NCBI GenBank assembly: GCA_029224185.1
Contig: CM055201.1
Location: 2,819,418-2,883,417, forward strand
Direction: 5' to 3'
Length of the DNA: 64,000 bases
Origin: Karalla daura
Taxonomy: Eukaryota; Chordata; Actinopteri; Chaetodontiformes; Leiognathidae
The translations under genes were made by a program, and so were the position numbers. The notes beneath the pieces were generated by a model. The model made no database searches and was not told where the DNA came from. It saw only the letters and a program-made list of their open reading frames with translations. Shown piece after piece: positions 38,201 to 47,691 of this stretch (position 1 is its first letter; each line of letters starts with the position of its first letter).

Positions 38201-41200
38201 TTGATGGGCAAATGAGACATTATCAGTTAGAGATGGAGAGAAAAGGCAAAGGTGGCACAGAAAAACTTAGAGACAAAAAGCTCTTCAAGTTTGCTCTTCA
38301 AGCAGGTGCTGTAAAATGTGCAAAAATCACTGATGTGTTTGCCACAGCATGGCCTTGGTCAGCTCCCATCGCTGATGGCAGGAATATCTAGATCTGATCC
38401 ATCATTTCCCATCACTATTCTTTCTCTTTCTCTTTTCTTCCTCCCTGAAACACATCGTCACACCCAGTGGGATGAGTTCTGCCTTCAGATTCAAATTCAA
38501 ATATTAATAAAATATTAACATATTAACAAATATTATACAAATATATATAATACTCTCCTATAATACTCTCATATAATACTCTCCTAAAAACAAGGTTCCT
38601 GGTTAGGATATTGTTTAATTGGGACAGCACATCAGAACTTCAAAAAATATGACAGAGCAAACCACTATGTCTATGGTCATAAGTTGTCAGCAGGGTCAAC
38701 TTTGTACATGGAGTGCATATTTAATCATTGTGATTTAATGTTATATGTGATGTTCTGCTGTGTGTCTCCAATAGGATTTTGCGTTTCCCGTGGCAGATGA
38801 GTGAGGGCAAGGTGCGGCAGGTCCTGCAGGAGGCAATAGCTGTGTGGACTGCAGTGACACCTCTCACCTTCAGGGAGGTCTCGTCCGAGAGGGCTGACAT
38901 CATTATTGACTTTGATAGGTACGTTATGTTCTTTCAAAAATAATAGATTAACAGTGAGTCATCAATCTGACTACATTGAAGCATGTCTGTGACAGGAATT
39001 AATTTGTTTTTATTACTGTAGTGTTCTCTTTTACTTTGGTATTGGTTCATCTGCTAATTTACAGTATTTTTGAATGTATTTTTTGTCATTTATTCGTTCA
39101 CTGCTTTTGCTTAAAACATTTCTGCTAATTGTGCCTGGACCAATTATGTATGCTTCATTCTAACATCACATACAATACTATGGGGTGCCTTAATCAGAGC
39201 TCTGGTCCTTGTTGTATTTTGATGGAGAAAACATATCTAGTTTTCTATCTGATGTCATCTGGCTGCCTCAACAAAGGACAATAATGATTGGTTTGTGAGT
39301 TTCCTGGCAGCAAATTAGTTTTGATTATATAGGGAGTGATAAATCAGGACTCTACAGCAATAACTTAGTATTAAGATAAGAAACTGCCAGTAAATATAAA
39401 CCTCTCACCAGAGGACGGACCAGTTCTCTTGTGCCTTGTTATGTTATACTTAGACTTCACCTTGTTGATCCCTTTGGGATGACTCCCTCGGGGAAATTTA
39501 CATTTCCAGCAGTATAATAAAAAGGTGCCATACAGAGAGAATAGAAAAAAAAGAAGAAATAAACAGTATGAACTAAAAAAGTACATAAAGTACAGTCTTA
39601 AAAAATTGTAAAACGATTCTTAATGTACAATGAACTTTACCACTCTGCAACAAATCAAGCAATTGTTGCCTGATATCTTCCATCATTAATTCCAAAAGTT
39701 AAAATTGAGAGATGAAAAAATAAAATGAATGGTGAGATGCATTTGGCTCTCGTGTAAATATAAACCCTAGCATCTGTTTTTGAGCAGGCAGTGATTTTAC
39801 ATGTGAAAAAATGATGGGGCACACACACACTCAAGCACATACTTAAACACATGGTCTGGTAGGATTCTAGAAAAAGTAGATGCAATTATTGCCCATAAAT
39901 CTTAAAATAACAAGAAATTAAAAAATAAAAGTAAGATTTTGCTTGAAACCCATTTGGTCCTGGTGCTTTTTGATCAAGATCTCCATGAAACTTTTGTCGT
40001 GAAATTGTCAAATTCATAGCGTTGATGTGTTCATTACTAATCTCTGGAAGATCTGCAGCGTTTCAAAGAATCTTCTATATCAGTGTTTGGTGGATCGTTT
40101 TGGGCGGAATATAAATTCTTATAGAAGTCTCTGAAGGTGTGATTAATTTCTTCAGGAGAATGGGTTGGTTTGCCAAAAACGTACTCGCTTCGTTGCTGTA
40201 GTCAAAATTGCCCAGCGTGTCCTCTGCCAGTCAACTGGAGAGAGACTGGTGCATGTCTACTGATGGTAGTGTTGGTATTCTGGGTGTCAGAGATATCCGT
40301 CAGAGTTGGGCAGTAAGTGGGATTCATGAGTGGGAGAAGAAAGTGCTCCTATATTCTCAGTATATATGCTGAGTGGCATTCGCGGTGCTAAGCCTATCAT
40401 GATCAGAGCTGAGCAAGAGGTTAGTCACCCATATCTGTGCTTTTAGTACTCATTATCAACACATAATCATGTGTTTATTCTTGGTTGTAAGGCTCTGCTT
40501 GATCCTCTAGCTTTTTCTTCTATATCTTTGATAACGTTTTTTTATAGAATTAGCTGAGCCTGATGTTTCTTCAAGAGGTGGTTAACATTTTGATGTCCCA
40601 GCATAGGTATTACAGGTGTTTCTCCAGTCTGTCCATTGTTGGACTTAATTAGGCATACTATAAAAGTTATATATGTCTGAATTTTCATCATCATCTTGAG
40701 ACTCTATGTCTGGGATGCGATACTTATTGGACTGGTTCTTCAAATTTTTGATCCACATCAGGATTGGGTACGCTATCAGCAGCAGTCAATCCTCAGAACA
40801 TTTAGAAAGTTCTTGCTCCTGAACTGATGATAAAACACAGTTTAGACACTTAACACTATCATTTGTAATTTGTCTGAAGCAGGACAAATTAAAACTGTGA
40901 CACATTTTCAGATAGATACTGTAGATAGATACTTTAGTGATCCCAAGGAAAATTCAAGCATCCAGTAGCACATTACGGCAGCAGTGTAGGTTAGTTAAAA
41001 AGTAAACAGACACATGCAAGTACAATTGTAGTACAACCAAAGCAGGTCGACCAGATTGACTGTGTGACCAACTGCATATAATAAACAGTTTAAAATTCTT
41101 CTTCTCACCTTAAAAGCATTTCATATCCTGGCTCCCTCCCACCTCAGTGACATCCTCAGCTACCACTATCCTAAGCATTGCCTCTGCTCCTCTGATGCCA

Positions 41201-44200
41201 ACCTCCTGTCACTACCCGCATGACAAAGCAACAGACCTGGGGGCGACAGAGCCATCAGCACTGCTGATGTTTCGCTCTTAATGCTCTGAATGTTTATTGC
41301 TTTACTGTTAAATGCTTTTCTGTATTATTTTCATGTTCTTATTCTTCCTGTACAGTTTTTTGAAAAGCGCTTTATAACTAAAATGTATATTATTATTATC
41401 ATAATTGTTATTATTGTTATTATCATTATTTTATTTTACAATGATGGAAGTGCTTATGCAGGTACTGGCATGGGGACAACTTACCATTTGATGGTCCTGG
41501 AGGAATCCTGGCCCATGCTTTCTTTCCCAGGACACACAGAGAGGGAGAAATCCACTTTGACTATGATGAGCACTGGACAGTGGGCAACGATGTAGGTCAG
41601 TACCAAAGTCAAGTCAAAGGTCGGACTGGGTTTAGAGTAGGTTTCCAGTCATTTGTTTGTTTCTACTGATGTGTAACTGCTAACTTTGTTGTCACTGTCC
41701 ATTTACTGTTCTGGCAAGGCACTGACCTCCTACAAGTGGCAGCTCACGAATTTGGCCACGTCCTGGGCTTGCAGCACTCCCTGGAGCCTGATGCAGTGAT
41801 GAGTCCTTTTTACAGTGATTCTTACCCTCTACAGCTGAGTGAGGATGACAAGAGAGGCATCCAGTATCTGTATGGACCTCCACTGCAAATGCCGCCCCAG
41901 GTGACAGAGACCAATGATATCAATGTGGGAATGGTAAGAATCTAACCTAGTCTAGTGTTTTGGAACTTTGTGTATAAGCCCACGAACAAAACGAGCCATG
42001 TCTCTGTGCCTCAGCCTGATGCTTGCAGGACAACCTTTGATGCCGTGTCCATGATCAGGGGGGAGCTGTTTTTCTTTAAGTCCCGCTATGTTTGGCGTAT
42101 TCGGGATGGTCAGCTACAACCTGGCTACCCAGCCTTGGCATTGCGTCACTGGAGAGGCATCCCAGATCATATTGATGCTGCATATGAAGACAAGATGGGC
42201 AACATCTGGTTCTTCCAAGGTGGGTCACACTGAATTTGAAAAGGCTACATTTTCTGAAGAAAACATACGATAAACTACGAATAAATAAAATCTATGGAAA
42301 GAATAAATATAGAACCTTTGATTAAATTAAATCATTGCACTGTGGTGGTGGTGGTGGTGATATAATTGCACACAAAAAGTTTCACTATGTAAATACATGA
42401 ATTACAGCAGCTGCCACCCCTTCCCCTCTGTCCTCCTTATTTCCTCCTCCCCCCAAGTGAAGAGTTGTAGAGCATGATGGCATGATGGACAAAGGAGTTC
42501 TTAAGCCATATGGTTCTGCATTTTGGAAGAAGCAATCTTTTACTGAACAGGCTCTTATGGTTGTTGATGATGGTGTGCAGAGGATGGCTGGTATTGTCCA
42601 CATTGCTCAGCAGTTTGTCTAGTGTCCTCATCTCTGCCACCATCACCAGAGCGTCCAGTTTCAGGCTGACGACAGAGCTGGCCTGCCTGATAACTTTATC
42701 TAGTCTCGAAGTGTCCTTCTTGGATATGCTGCCCCCCGACATAGCACAGTGTTAAAGAGGACACTGGCAACCACCGACTGGTAAAACATCCACAGGAGCT
42801 TGTTGCAGATGTTGAAGGACAGCCTGCTCTGTGTCTTCCCATACAGGTGGCTGGTGTGTGCTGTCTAGTCCAGTTTGTTGTCCAGCCACAACCCAAAGTA
42901 TCTGTAGGAGTCAACAATCTCCACCTCAGCTCCTTCTAGGAGTATTGGTCGCAATTTTGGTCTGGACCTCCCAAAATCGATGACCAGCTCTTTTGTCTTG
43001 GAGCTGCAGGTGGTTAGTGTGGCACCATTTAACAAAGTCCCCTACCAGTCTCTGATACTCCTCCTCACTGTCATCCCTGATGCACCCAACAATTATGTCA
43101 TCTGCATACTTCTGTATGTGACACAGCTCCGAGTTGTAAAATAAGTCTGAGGCGTACAGAGTGAAGAGTCAGACGTGGTGTCTTTCACCCTGACGTACTG
43201 TGGTCTGTCAGTGAGGTAGTCAGAGATCCAGGCCACCAGGTGGGGGTCCACACCCATCATGCTCAGTTTGTCCAGGAGCAAGCAGGGCTGGATGGTGGCA
43301 CGAGAGAAGTCCAAAAAAGAACCCTCGCTGTTCTGCTTCCCTTATCCAGATGGGATTGGGCTCAATTTACAAACTACAGGCTGGCCAGGGCGTATTGAAT
43401 CTGGGTCTAAGAAGGCTGTGGAAGAGCTGCTCCAGTGTCTGCGAGTATGATGCCAGTGCCACTGGTCGGAAGTCATTTAGCTCGCTGGGCCGGTTCTTCT
43501 TCGAGACTGGAACAATACATGATGTCTTTCAGAGGGTGGGCAGCTAAGGTTGAAGATCCACAGTAGAGGTTCCCCCAGTTCTGCATTGCAAGTCTTCAGA
43601 AGTCTTGCTTTCCTGGGCTGAAGCTTCCTCAGCTTTTCTCTGACCCGGTTTGTGTGAAGTTTGGCTGAGGTTGTGTTGAGATGGGGGAGGAGGAAGGGGG
43701 GTGTTGTGATGTTTGGGGAGTGGTGTGAGGAGGAGGGAAGCAGGATATGTGGCTGTGCTGAGGGTGGCGGTGAGGGTTGCGGCTGGGGGAACGGGCTGGT
43801 TGAAACGATAGAAGAAGTTATTCAGTTCGTTTGCCCTTTTATGGCTATGCAGAAGTTCAGGTAATCTGTCAGACAGTGTGTCATCCCCTCTATGGCTTCA
43901 CCAAGCGGGTTCAACAGCACATCCCAGTCTGTGGTATTATAACTGTCTCTGAGGGCACTTTATATCTCAGGGGACCACTCCCCAATCGATTGGGTTGTCA
44001 ACATCTTTCGGACCATCAGGGTTTACAGAGACTGAAAGTGCACCAGGTTATGGTCAGACTTCCTTAGTGGGGGGAGGGGAGCCGCTCTGTATGCATTCTT
44101 TATATTAACATACAGCAGATCTATTGTCTTGTTGTTTATGGTTGGACAGTCCACAACCTGATTAAAAACATCCAAAGTGGAGTCCAAAGTTACATAGTTA

Positions 44201-45613
44201 AAGTCCCCAGAGATGATGAAGTGCCTCAGGATGTGGCACTTCAATACACAACGTTGAGATGTTTAAAACTGTTTTTTTATTTGCATTCACTCAGGTGCCA
44301 CTGACTTACATGACAGCCGGCTCAGAGAACCAGACTGTCATGCGTACACAAGATTAGAACCAAGTAATGCATGAGTCTTGGAAAAAGCTCATAATGTTCA
44401 TTTGTGGAGAGAAATACTATTGTCCAGGAAGTTCCTCGTAAATGTAGCGCTGCTTTCAGTGACAGAAATCTGTAAGTTACAAGGTCCAAATGTCACGTAT
44501 CATTTGTTTTATCTTTCTGAAACAACAGGTGACAGCTATTGGGTGTTTGATGCCGAGTGGAAGATTACCGGCCCAGACTCAGTGCAGCAGCTGGGTCTTC
44601 CTGTCACAGACATCCAGGCAGCTTTGAAGTGGGAGGAGAATCATGTTGAGAAAGTCTACCTGTTTAAATCCACCGCTTACTGGCCCTTCAGCCCTCTGGA
44701 GAACCGAGTGGATGACGTGCATCCCCGCAGCACGTACGAATGGGAAGGCATGCCCAGTCACACTGACGCTGCCTTTCGAGACAAATTCGGTGAGGAATAG
44801 TGCGGGAAAATGATTCATGCTCGCTGGCACATTGACAGTGGTGGAGGTTGTACTCAAACTCAGTACTTAAGCATCAGTAGAAATAACAAAAGAAAAATGG
44901 ATTCTAGTAAAAAGTTGAGGTAGTAAATCAACAGCCCAATCAAACGAAAAGTAAATACCTACCTTTACATTTACATAAGTATTAAAGGAAAGAACCTGCA
45001 ATCTGAAAACACACAAGTAATTTGCAATACACAATCAGTCAGAGATGGGAATTGTGGCTTCAGCAGGTCGTCTCCATGCCAGGTAATGGTTCTGCTCAGC
45101 CACTGAACCAGGTGATTCCAATCAGCACAACTGTAGCGCCAGTAAGACAAGCTAATTAGTGAATTCCAGTGGATCAGTGGATGAGCAGAACAAATACACG
45201 GCATGGAGATGACTTGTCGAAGCCACAATTTCCATCTCTGCCATCAACACACTATAAGCGAACAATTGTGTCTTTGCTGAGGGAGCCGAAGAGCATAGTG
45301 GAGTAGAGAGGAGATTTATTTGTTGCATCCGTAAATGAGTAAATGTGAAAAGTATCCACCATTAATTTTTCTTTACTAGAGAACAGCTATGTGAAAAATG
45401 TGCTGCGGTTTGTGTCATTAACACATAACACATTTACATTCCTGCTGAGTAACTTGGAAATGCCCAAAGTTAACTGTTGGTGTCCTCTTCTGTGCCCTGA
45501 TAGGCTATGCTAACTTCCTGAGTGGCCTGCACTACTGGAAGTTTGACCCTGTGTCATTGAAGGTGCTGCAGGGATACCCCCGCAACATTGGCGAAGATTT
45601 CTTTGGTTGCTAA
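23242..45613 (+). CDS. mmp11: Matrix metalloproteinase-11 (stromelysin-3)
   Basis: A secreted zinc endopeptidase of tissue remodelling, activated inside the cell by furin. Eight exons: 23242-23346, 30719-30999, 38775-38918, 41462-41595, 41719-41933, 42015-42219, 44529-44789, 45504-45613. All junctions are GT-AG and the joined CDS is 1455 bp (484 aa; human about 488). Order: a signal peptide with a hydrophobic core at about 5-24; a cysteine switch PRCGVPD (79-85, Cys81); a furin site RKKR (110-113) just before FALFGGRWEKTDLSY; a catalytic domain with zinc motif HEFGHVLGLQH (231-241) and Met249 of the Met-turn; a four-blade hemopexin domain bounded by Cys297 and the final Cys484, which should pair. 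The furin site and GGRWEKTDL are diagnostic of MMP11. The segment between switch and furin site is about 15 residues longer than in human. It converges on smarcb1. Whether this is the a or b teleost copy cannot be told here. Confidence 0.97.
25195..25402 (+). repeat. Direct duplication in mmp11 intron 1, copy 1
   Basis: About 205 bases nearly identical to 26924-27122, from 'aatgcaaaactgcaat' to 'actgactgctcccac', with long shared blocks such as tagctcacttaatgtaatgt and acaagcattcttgtaggccc. Copy 1 has an extra 'tatgaggtgta' stretch. No terminal repeats are obvious. Confidence 0.88.
26924..27122 (+). repeat. Direct duplication in mmp11 intron 1, copy 2
   Basis: Second copy of the block at 25195-25402, about 1.7 kb downstream in the same orientation. 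A flanking motif (gtgttggcatttttaaagc near 26840, gtgttgccatcttcgaagc near 27262) is also repeated on either side of this copy, each followed by 'taaatt', hinting at a larger compound repeat. Confidence 0.85.
27123..30224. other. mmp11 intron 1, remaining part
   Basis: AT-rich intronic sequence. I recognise no coding exon, RNA gene or named mobile element. Short open frames lack family similarity. Confidence 0.45.
30225..30505 (+). mobile_element. LINE/SINE 3' end fragment
   Basis: A frame reading KNLLFQEHFLSTAL resembles the C-terminal end of fish LINE ORF2 (loop-LLxxEHxLSTAL). It is followed by ttgtaagtcactatggataa and ccaaatgagtaaacgtaatg, the common shared LINE/SINE tail (normally 'taagtcgctttggataaaag'). 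Confidence 0.6.
31088..31217 (+). mobile_element. tRNA-derived SINE, internally deleted
   Basis: Begins ggcactgtggcgtagtgggtaag, where tggcgtagtgggtaag matches an A-box-like tRNA start, and ends with cacttcctgtctctctccag, ctatcctatccaaataaagg and caaaaagcccc. That tail belongs to a SINE I recognise from many fish genomes. The B-box region is missing. Confidence 0.75.
32540..33240 (-). mobile_element. L2/CR1-like LINE fragment (RT)
   Basis: The minus strand encodes KGSILGPLLFNIYMHPPSQI followed by YHVYADDTQLS, the RT motif with catalytic YADD. Downstream come SIKQLQLTQNAARVLTNSKK and HHITPTLSLQWLPV, a LINE ORF2 C-terminal signature. The order on the minus strand is correct for one 5'-truncated copy. 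Frames are broken. Lies in mmp11 intron 2. Confidence 0.85.
33345..33520. mobile_element. hAT-type non-autonomous element, end fragment
   Basis: Starts cagtgttgaatagtaatcaa and continues with tactgtacttaggtatattt and ctttgtactttactt, the text of a very common fish MITE family with CAGTGTTGGG-type ends. A right end is not defined. Confidence 0.5.
34450..35020 (-). pseudogene. LINE ORF1 esterase-like remnant
   Basis: Broken minus-strand frames give DLRFMCSENMKVLC, then NIVNQQSKMVKKHFNDLLNT and VGSLNAEVLING. These resemble the SGNH-esterase region of ORF1 in fish L2/CR1 elements (the usual 'HxGTNDIxxQQSExLKxDFxxLL' block). The catalytic GTND is degraded. Confidence 0.5.
35280..36260 (+). mobile_element. 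LINE C-terminal fragment with restriction-like endonuclease
   Basis: The long frame 35410-35895 encodes DDLLSECLRQL, THQWLERAELTDSTEALI and CRLCKEGPETVQHIVEGC, a CCHC zinc knuckle. After an in-frame TAG at 35893 the frame continues with QPDIVLENKVQKKAVVIDVA then IPMDTNIRKKEREKVEVYQ. This PD...D/E layout after a CCHC motif is the restriction-like endonuclease of R2/R4/Dong-type LINEs. VTPKLGEWFQQIPGTTSEE closes the protein after another frameshift. The TAG replaces what I expect to be a Trp codon (the family usually has LW here). Confidence 0.75.
36840..37020 (-). mobile_element. L2-like LINE C-terminal fragment
   Basis: The minus strand encodes FLKGAKRKLRGDRALMVATL then KLWNKLLFHVRRA, matching the 'RGDRAFSVxAPKLWNxLPLxIR' end of L2/CR1 ORF2. 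Only this end remains. Confidence 0.6.
37380..37870 (+). mobile_element. L2-like LINE RT fragment
   Basis: The plus strand gives PISKLPCLSKILEKIE, LEPLQSGPLLATDSAILIF, VFDTVDHDILIFRLEHCVAI, RGSALEWFRS and then a broken 'HVVFCKDPLWG'. These are RT blocks in the right order (…DTVDH…L…WF.SYL…GV.QGS.LGP) with frameshifts and stops. Confidence 0.82.
37904..38390 (+). mobile_element. hAT element 5' fragment with TTF-type N-terminus
   Basis: Begins caggcacggactgatag, close to the caggggcggactgg ends of a fish hAT family, and further on encodes MERKGKGGTEKLRDKKLFKF followed by GAVKCAKITDVF, the usual N-terminus of its transposase. The DDE and dimerisation regions are missing. Confidence 0.5.
39000..40910. 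other. mmp11 intron 3, left part
   Basis: AT-rich intron. A 'ttgttgatccctttgggatg' block near 39460 resembles the 'tttattgatccc' tail of Rex-type LINEs. Otherwise I recognise nothing. Confidence 0.4.
40916..41440 (+). mobile_element. LINE 3' tails in mmp11 intron 3
   Basis: 40916-40990 carries agatactttagtgatcccaa and attcaagcatccagtagcac, a recurrent fish LINE/SINE tail. 41080-41270 encodes KILLLTLKAFHILAPSHLSD then ILSYHYPKHCLCSSDANLLS, the L2 ORF2 C-terminus, followed by an 'aaaagcgctttataa...attattatt' tail ending about 20-60 bases before exon 4. Confidence 0.7.
42400..44250 (-). mobile_element. Non-LTR retrotransposon, EN-RT remnant
   Basis: The minus strand, read from 44250 leftward, encodes ISGDFNYVTLDSTLDVFNQV with TIDLLYVN and KSDHNLV (endonuclease domain). 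Then comes MDFSRATIQPCLLLDKLSMM followed by GVDPHLVAWISDYLTDRPQY (RT), and finally SVVSLKLDALVMVAEMRTLD with LLPKCRTIWLKNSFVHHAIM (C-terminus). Domain order is complete but frames are broken. It fills most of mmp11 intron 6. I place it in the Rex1/CR1-like group by style of sequence, with moderate certainty. Confidence 0.85.
44848..44990 (+). mobile_element. Fragment of a common fish hAT MITE
   Basis: Text 'cagtggtggaggttgtactc', 'cagtacttaagcatcagtag' and 'aagtaaatacc' follows the well-known 'cagtggtggaagaagtactcagat...acttaagtaaaagta' element, here decayed. In mmp11 intron 7. Confidence 0.45.
45040..45240. mobile_element. 201-bp foldback/MITE with ~65-bp inverted ends
   Basis: The left arm starts cagagatgggaattgtggct and the reverse complement of the right arm starts cagagatggaaattgtggct. 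Both go on through tc-g-ctccatgcc, ttctgctca and ccactg over about 65 bases at roughly 80-85% identity. The spacer is about 70 bases. Flanks do not show a clean target duplication. Lies in mmp11 intron 7. Confidence 0.85.
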
Positions 45614-46960
45614 GAGCTCCAACACGTCCATCCGATGAACCAGCGAAGAGCGAGGGGCGCATTTTATAGTTGCGGCAATTTTAGAAAGATACTTCAGGAA
45701 GACTCAACAATATTAAGATTCAGTACACATGTGAATGCAACAAACATTTCATTTTTCGCTCCAAGCCATTCATAAATATACAATTGGCTACCATTTAAAA
45801 ACAGATGATGCCTTTATGACCCATGCTTTCAGAAAAATTGTCTCTGTACAGTTTGCTGTAGACCCTCACCTCCTCAGTGGTCTTTGTTGTTCTGGAGGCC
45901 TACTTTACTTTTGGACACCTCTTATCAACAAACCTTGATATTTGTTTCCAAAGCTAGTGCTCCCATTTGTTCTCCCCCGGCTCCTTTGATTTCTGTCATC
46001 AGGAGTTCCTGCTTGTTGGTCTCCACATCACGAACAGACCATTAAACTCTGTATGAGTAATGCATTCCACAGAAACAAGGTACTTTCCAGATCGTGGGAA
46101 ACAACAGTCCATAGCTGTCAGGAACGGCACCCAAAAGTGTTCTCGTCCAGTATGTAGTATGACTTTATTCACCCTGACTGTGGCAAAGAGTTGTGTTTCT
46201 TTTGCCTCTCTCTGCTGAACAGTACGTGACCAGTTCTTATCACAAAGGTGACATGAGAATAATGTTCACTGAACATCATCTCTAGGTGAACCTGGTCATG
46301 TTTCCTGTAGTGTTCCTCCACTGCTGCCTAAAAAGAATAAAGCGGTGCAGCACATCTTTGAATGAGCTGGGTGCTATTTAAGGTTCTGTAGCAAGGTAAA
46401 CCAGTACCTCATATGTTATACAGGTTTGTGTTCTCTTAACTATTTACTGTTCTTATTAGTGCATTTATATGGAGCCATACGATAGTCCTCATTATTTGAT
46501 GAAGAGCTCTGTTACCATTCACCGGTTGTGATGTGTGTTTAGATGGCACACTGTAGTCTAACCTGAGCCATGTGCTTCAGTCTCAGAGAATGGGACTGAA
46601 CTCCATTATGGTTTGACTTAATGTATAATTTTATGGATATTACACTTGTTTGTGTTCAACTATGTATAGTCAGTGCGGGACACTGATTAGTACATTAACG
46701 TGTAGTAGATGCTGCAGTTACTGCAAAAATAGCACTCTTGTGTAGAATTAGACGACTGTCAGGACTGATTATCAACAGTGTGTCCATGTTTTATCAATAA
46801 TTTTGTACCTAAACATATACTAATCTGTTTTATCACATTCATATTCTCATATGAATACTTTTCATGAATAAATTTGTAACTTTTTACAGTATTCCTTTTC
46901 ACTTCTTTTCTGAGTACACTCCGAAAACCCATCAACTCGAGGGTCAAAGGCATTAAAGAC
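45614..46960 (+). other. mmp11: mmp11 3' UTR and downstream
   Basis: Non-coding sequence after the mmp11 stop. It holds AATAAA signals at 46336 and 46867. Confidence 0.6.
46336..46341 (+). terminator. mmp11: Candidate mmp11 polyadenylation signal
   Basis: Consensus AATAAA about 720 bases after the stop. A second one at 46867-46872 could give a longer transcript. Confidence 0.55.
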
Positions 46961-47576
46961 GTTGTGACAAGTACATGCTGGTCAGTGTTTTTGTCTAGAC
47001 CAATTTAGATGCTCACTGTCTCATCATCAGTGCCAGCTGTTTTAATTACAAACTTTTCCGAAGAGTCACTAGTTGGTTATTTCAGGATTTAATGGGGCCA
47101 GTTCTCTTTGCTGTCACTGTCTATGACGTCCATGAATCTGCTTCACACTTCACGGGACATTGTGTAATATATATTTTATTTTCCAAAATCAATGCCTGCA
47201 CTTCAATAAGGGTTATCTCTGCTAATAATCTGACATATCCCTGTAAGCAAAGAATTTTAGACTTGTTTCTACATTTGACAGGTAAACCAGTAGGGAAATG
47301 CCATAGACATACATAGATGCTCATTGGCCATGGACGGTTGTGCCCAGCGCCCCGCCATATTGGAACAGAGCTGGCGGAGGCAGAGGTGCTTGACGATCTA
47401 CAAAGGAAAGAGAAACTCTTCAATCTGAGAGGAATTATTCTCTGAATTTTGAACAGATTTCCAAATCCGTTCAATCTTTGATTTGCTAAAAATGTCATGA
47501 TAAAAGGTGTTTGGATATTTTAAAATGACACAACACTTAATTTTCACAGTTTCTCTGCCACTAACTCCAGCAGTTA

Positions 47577-47686
47577 TTGAAACAGTGTGTGGTAGACGAG
47601 TTCCTGTCGACTGACGTCTGTTCGGCGTTTGGTTGCCGTAACGAGCACTGTATAGAATCCAGATGTTGCGGGATCACTTTTCACAG
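47577..47686 (+). other. Possible THAP-domain exon fragment
   Basis: An open frame without an ATG reads VVDEFLSTDVCSAFGCRNEH then CIESRCCGITFHR and ends at a GTTAGA donor-like site. C-SAFG-C...GITFHR matches the start of THAP zinc fingers, where an exon often ends after FHR. The rest of the domain was not found downstream. It may be debris from a THAP-bearing transposon. Confidence 0.4.
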
Positions 47687-47691
47687 GTTAG

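Noticed and set aside
41736..41945. Short M-starting frame beginning at MAAHEFGHVLGL as a gene
   Set aside because: It is mmp11 exon 5 read from an internal substitute start (GTGGCAGCTCAC in frame). The exon begins at 41719.
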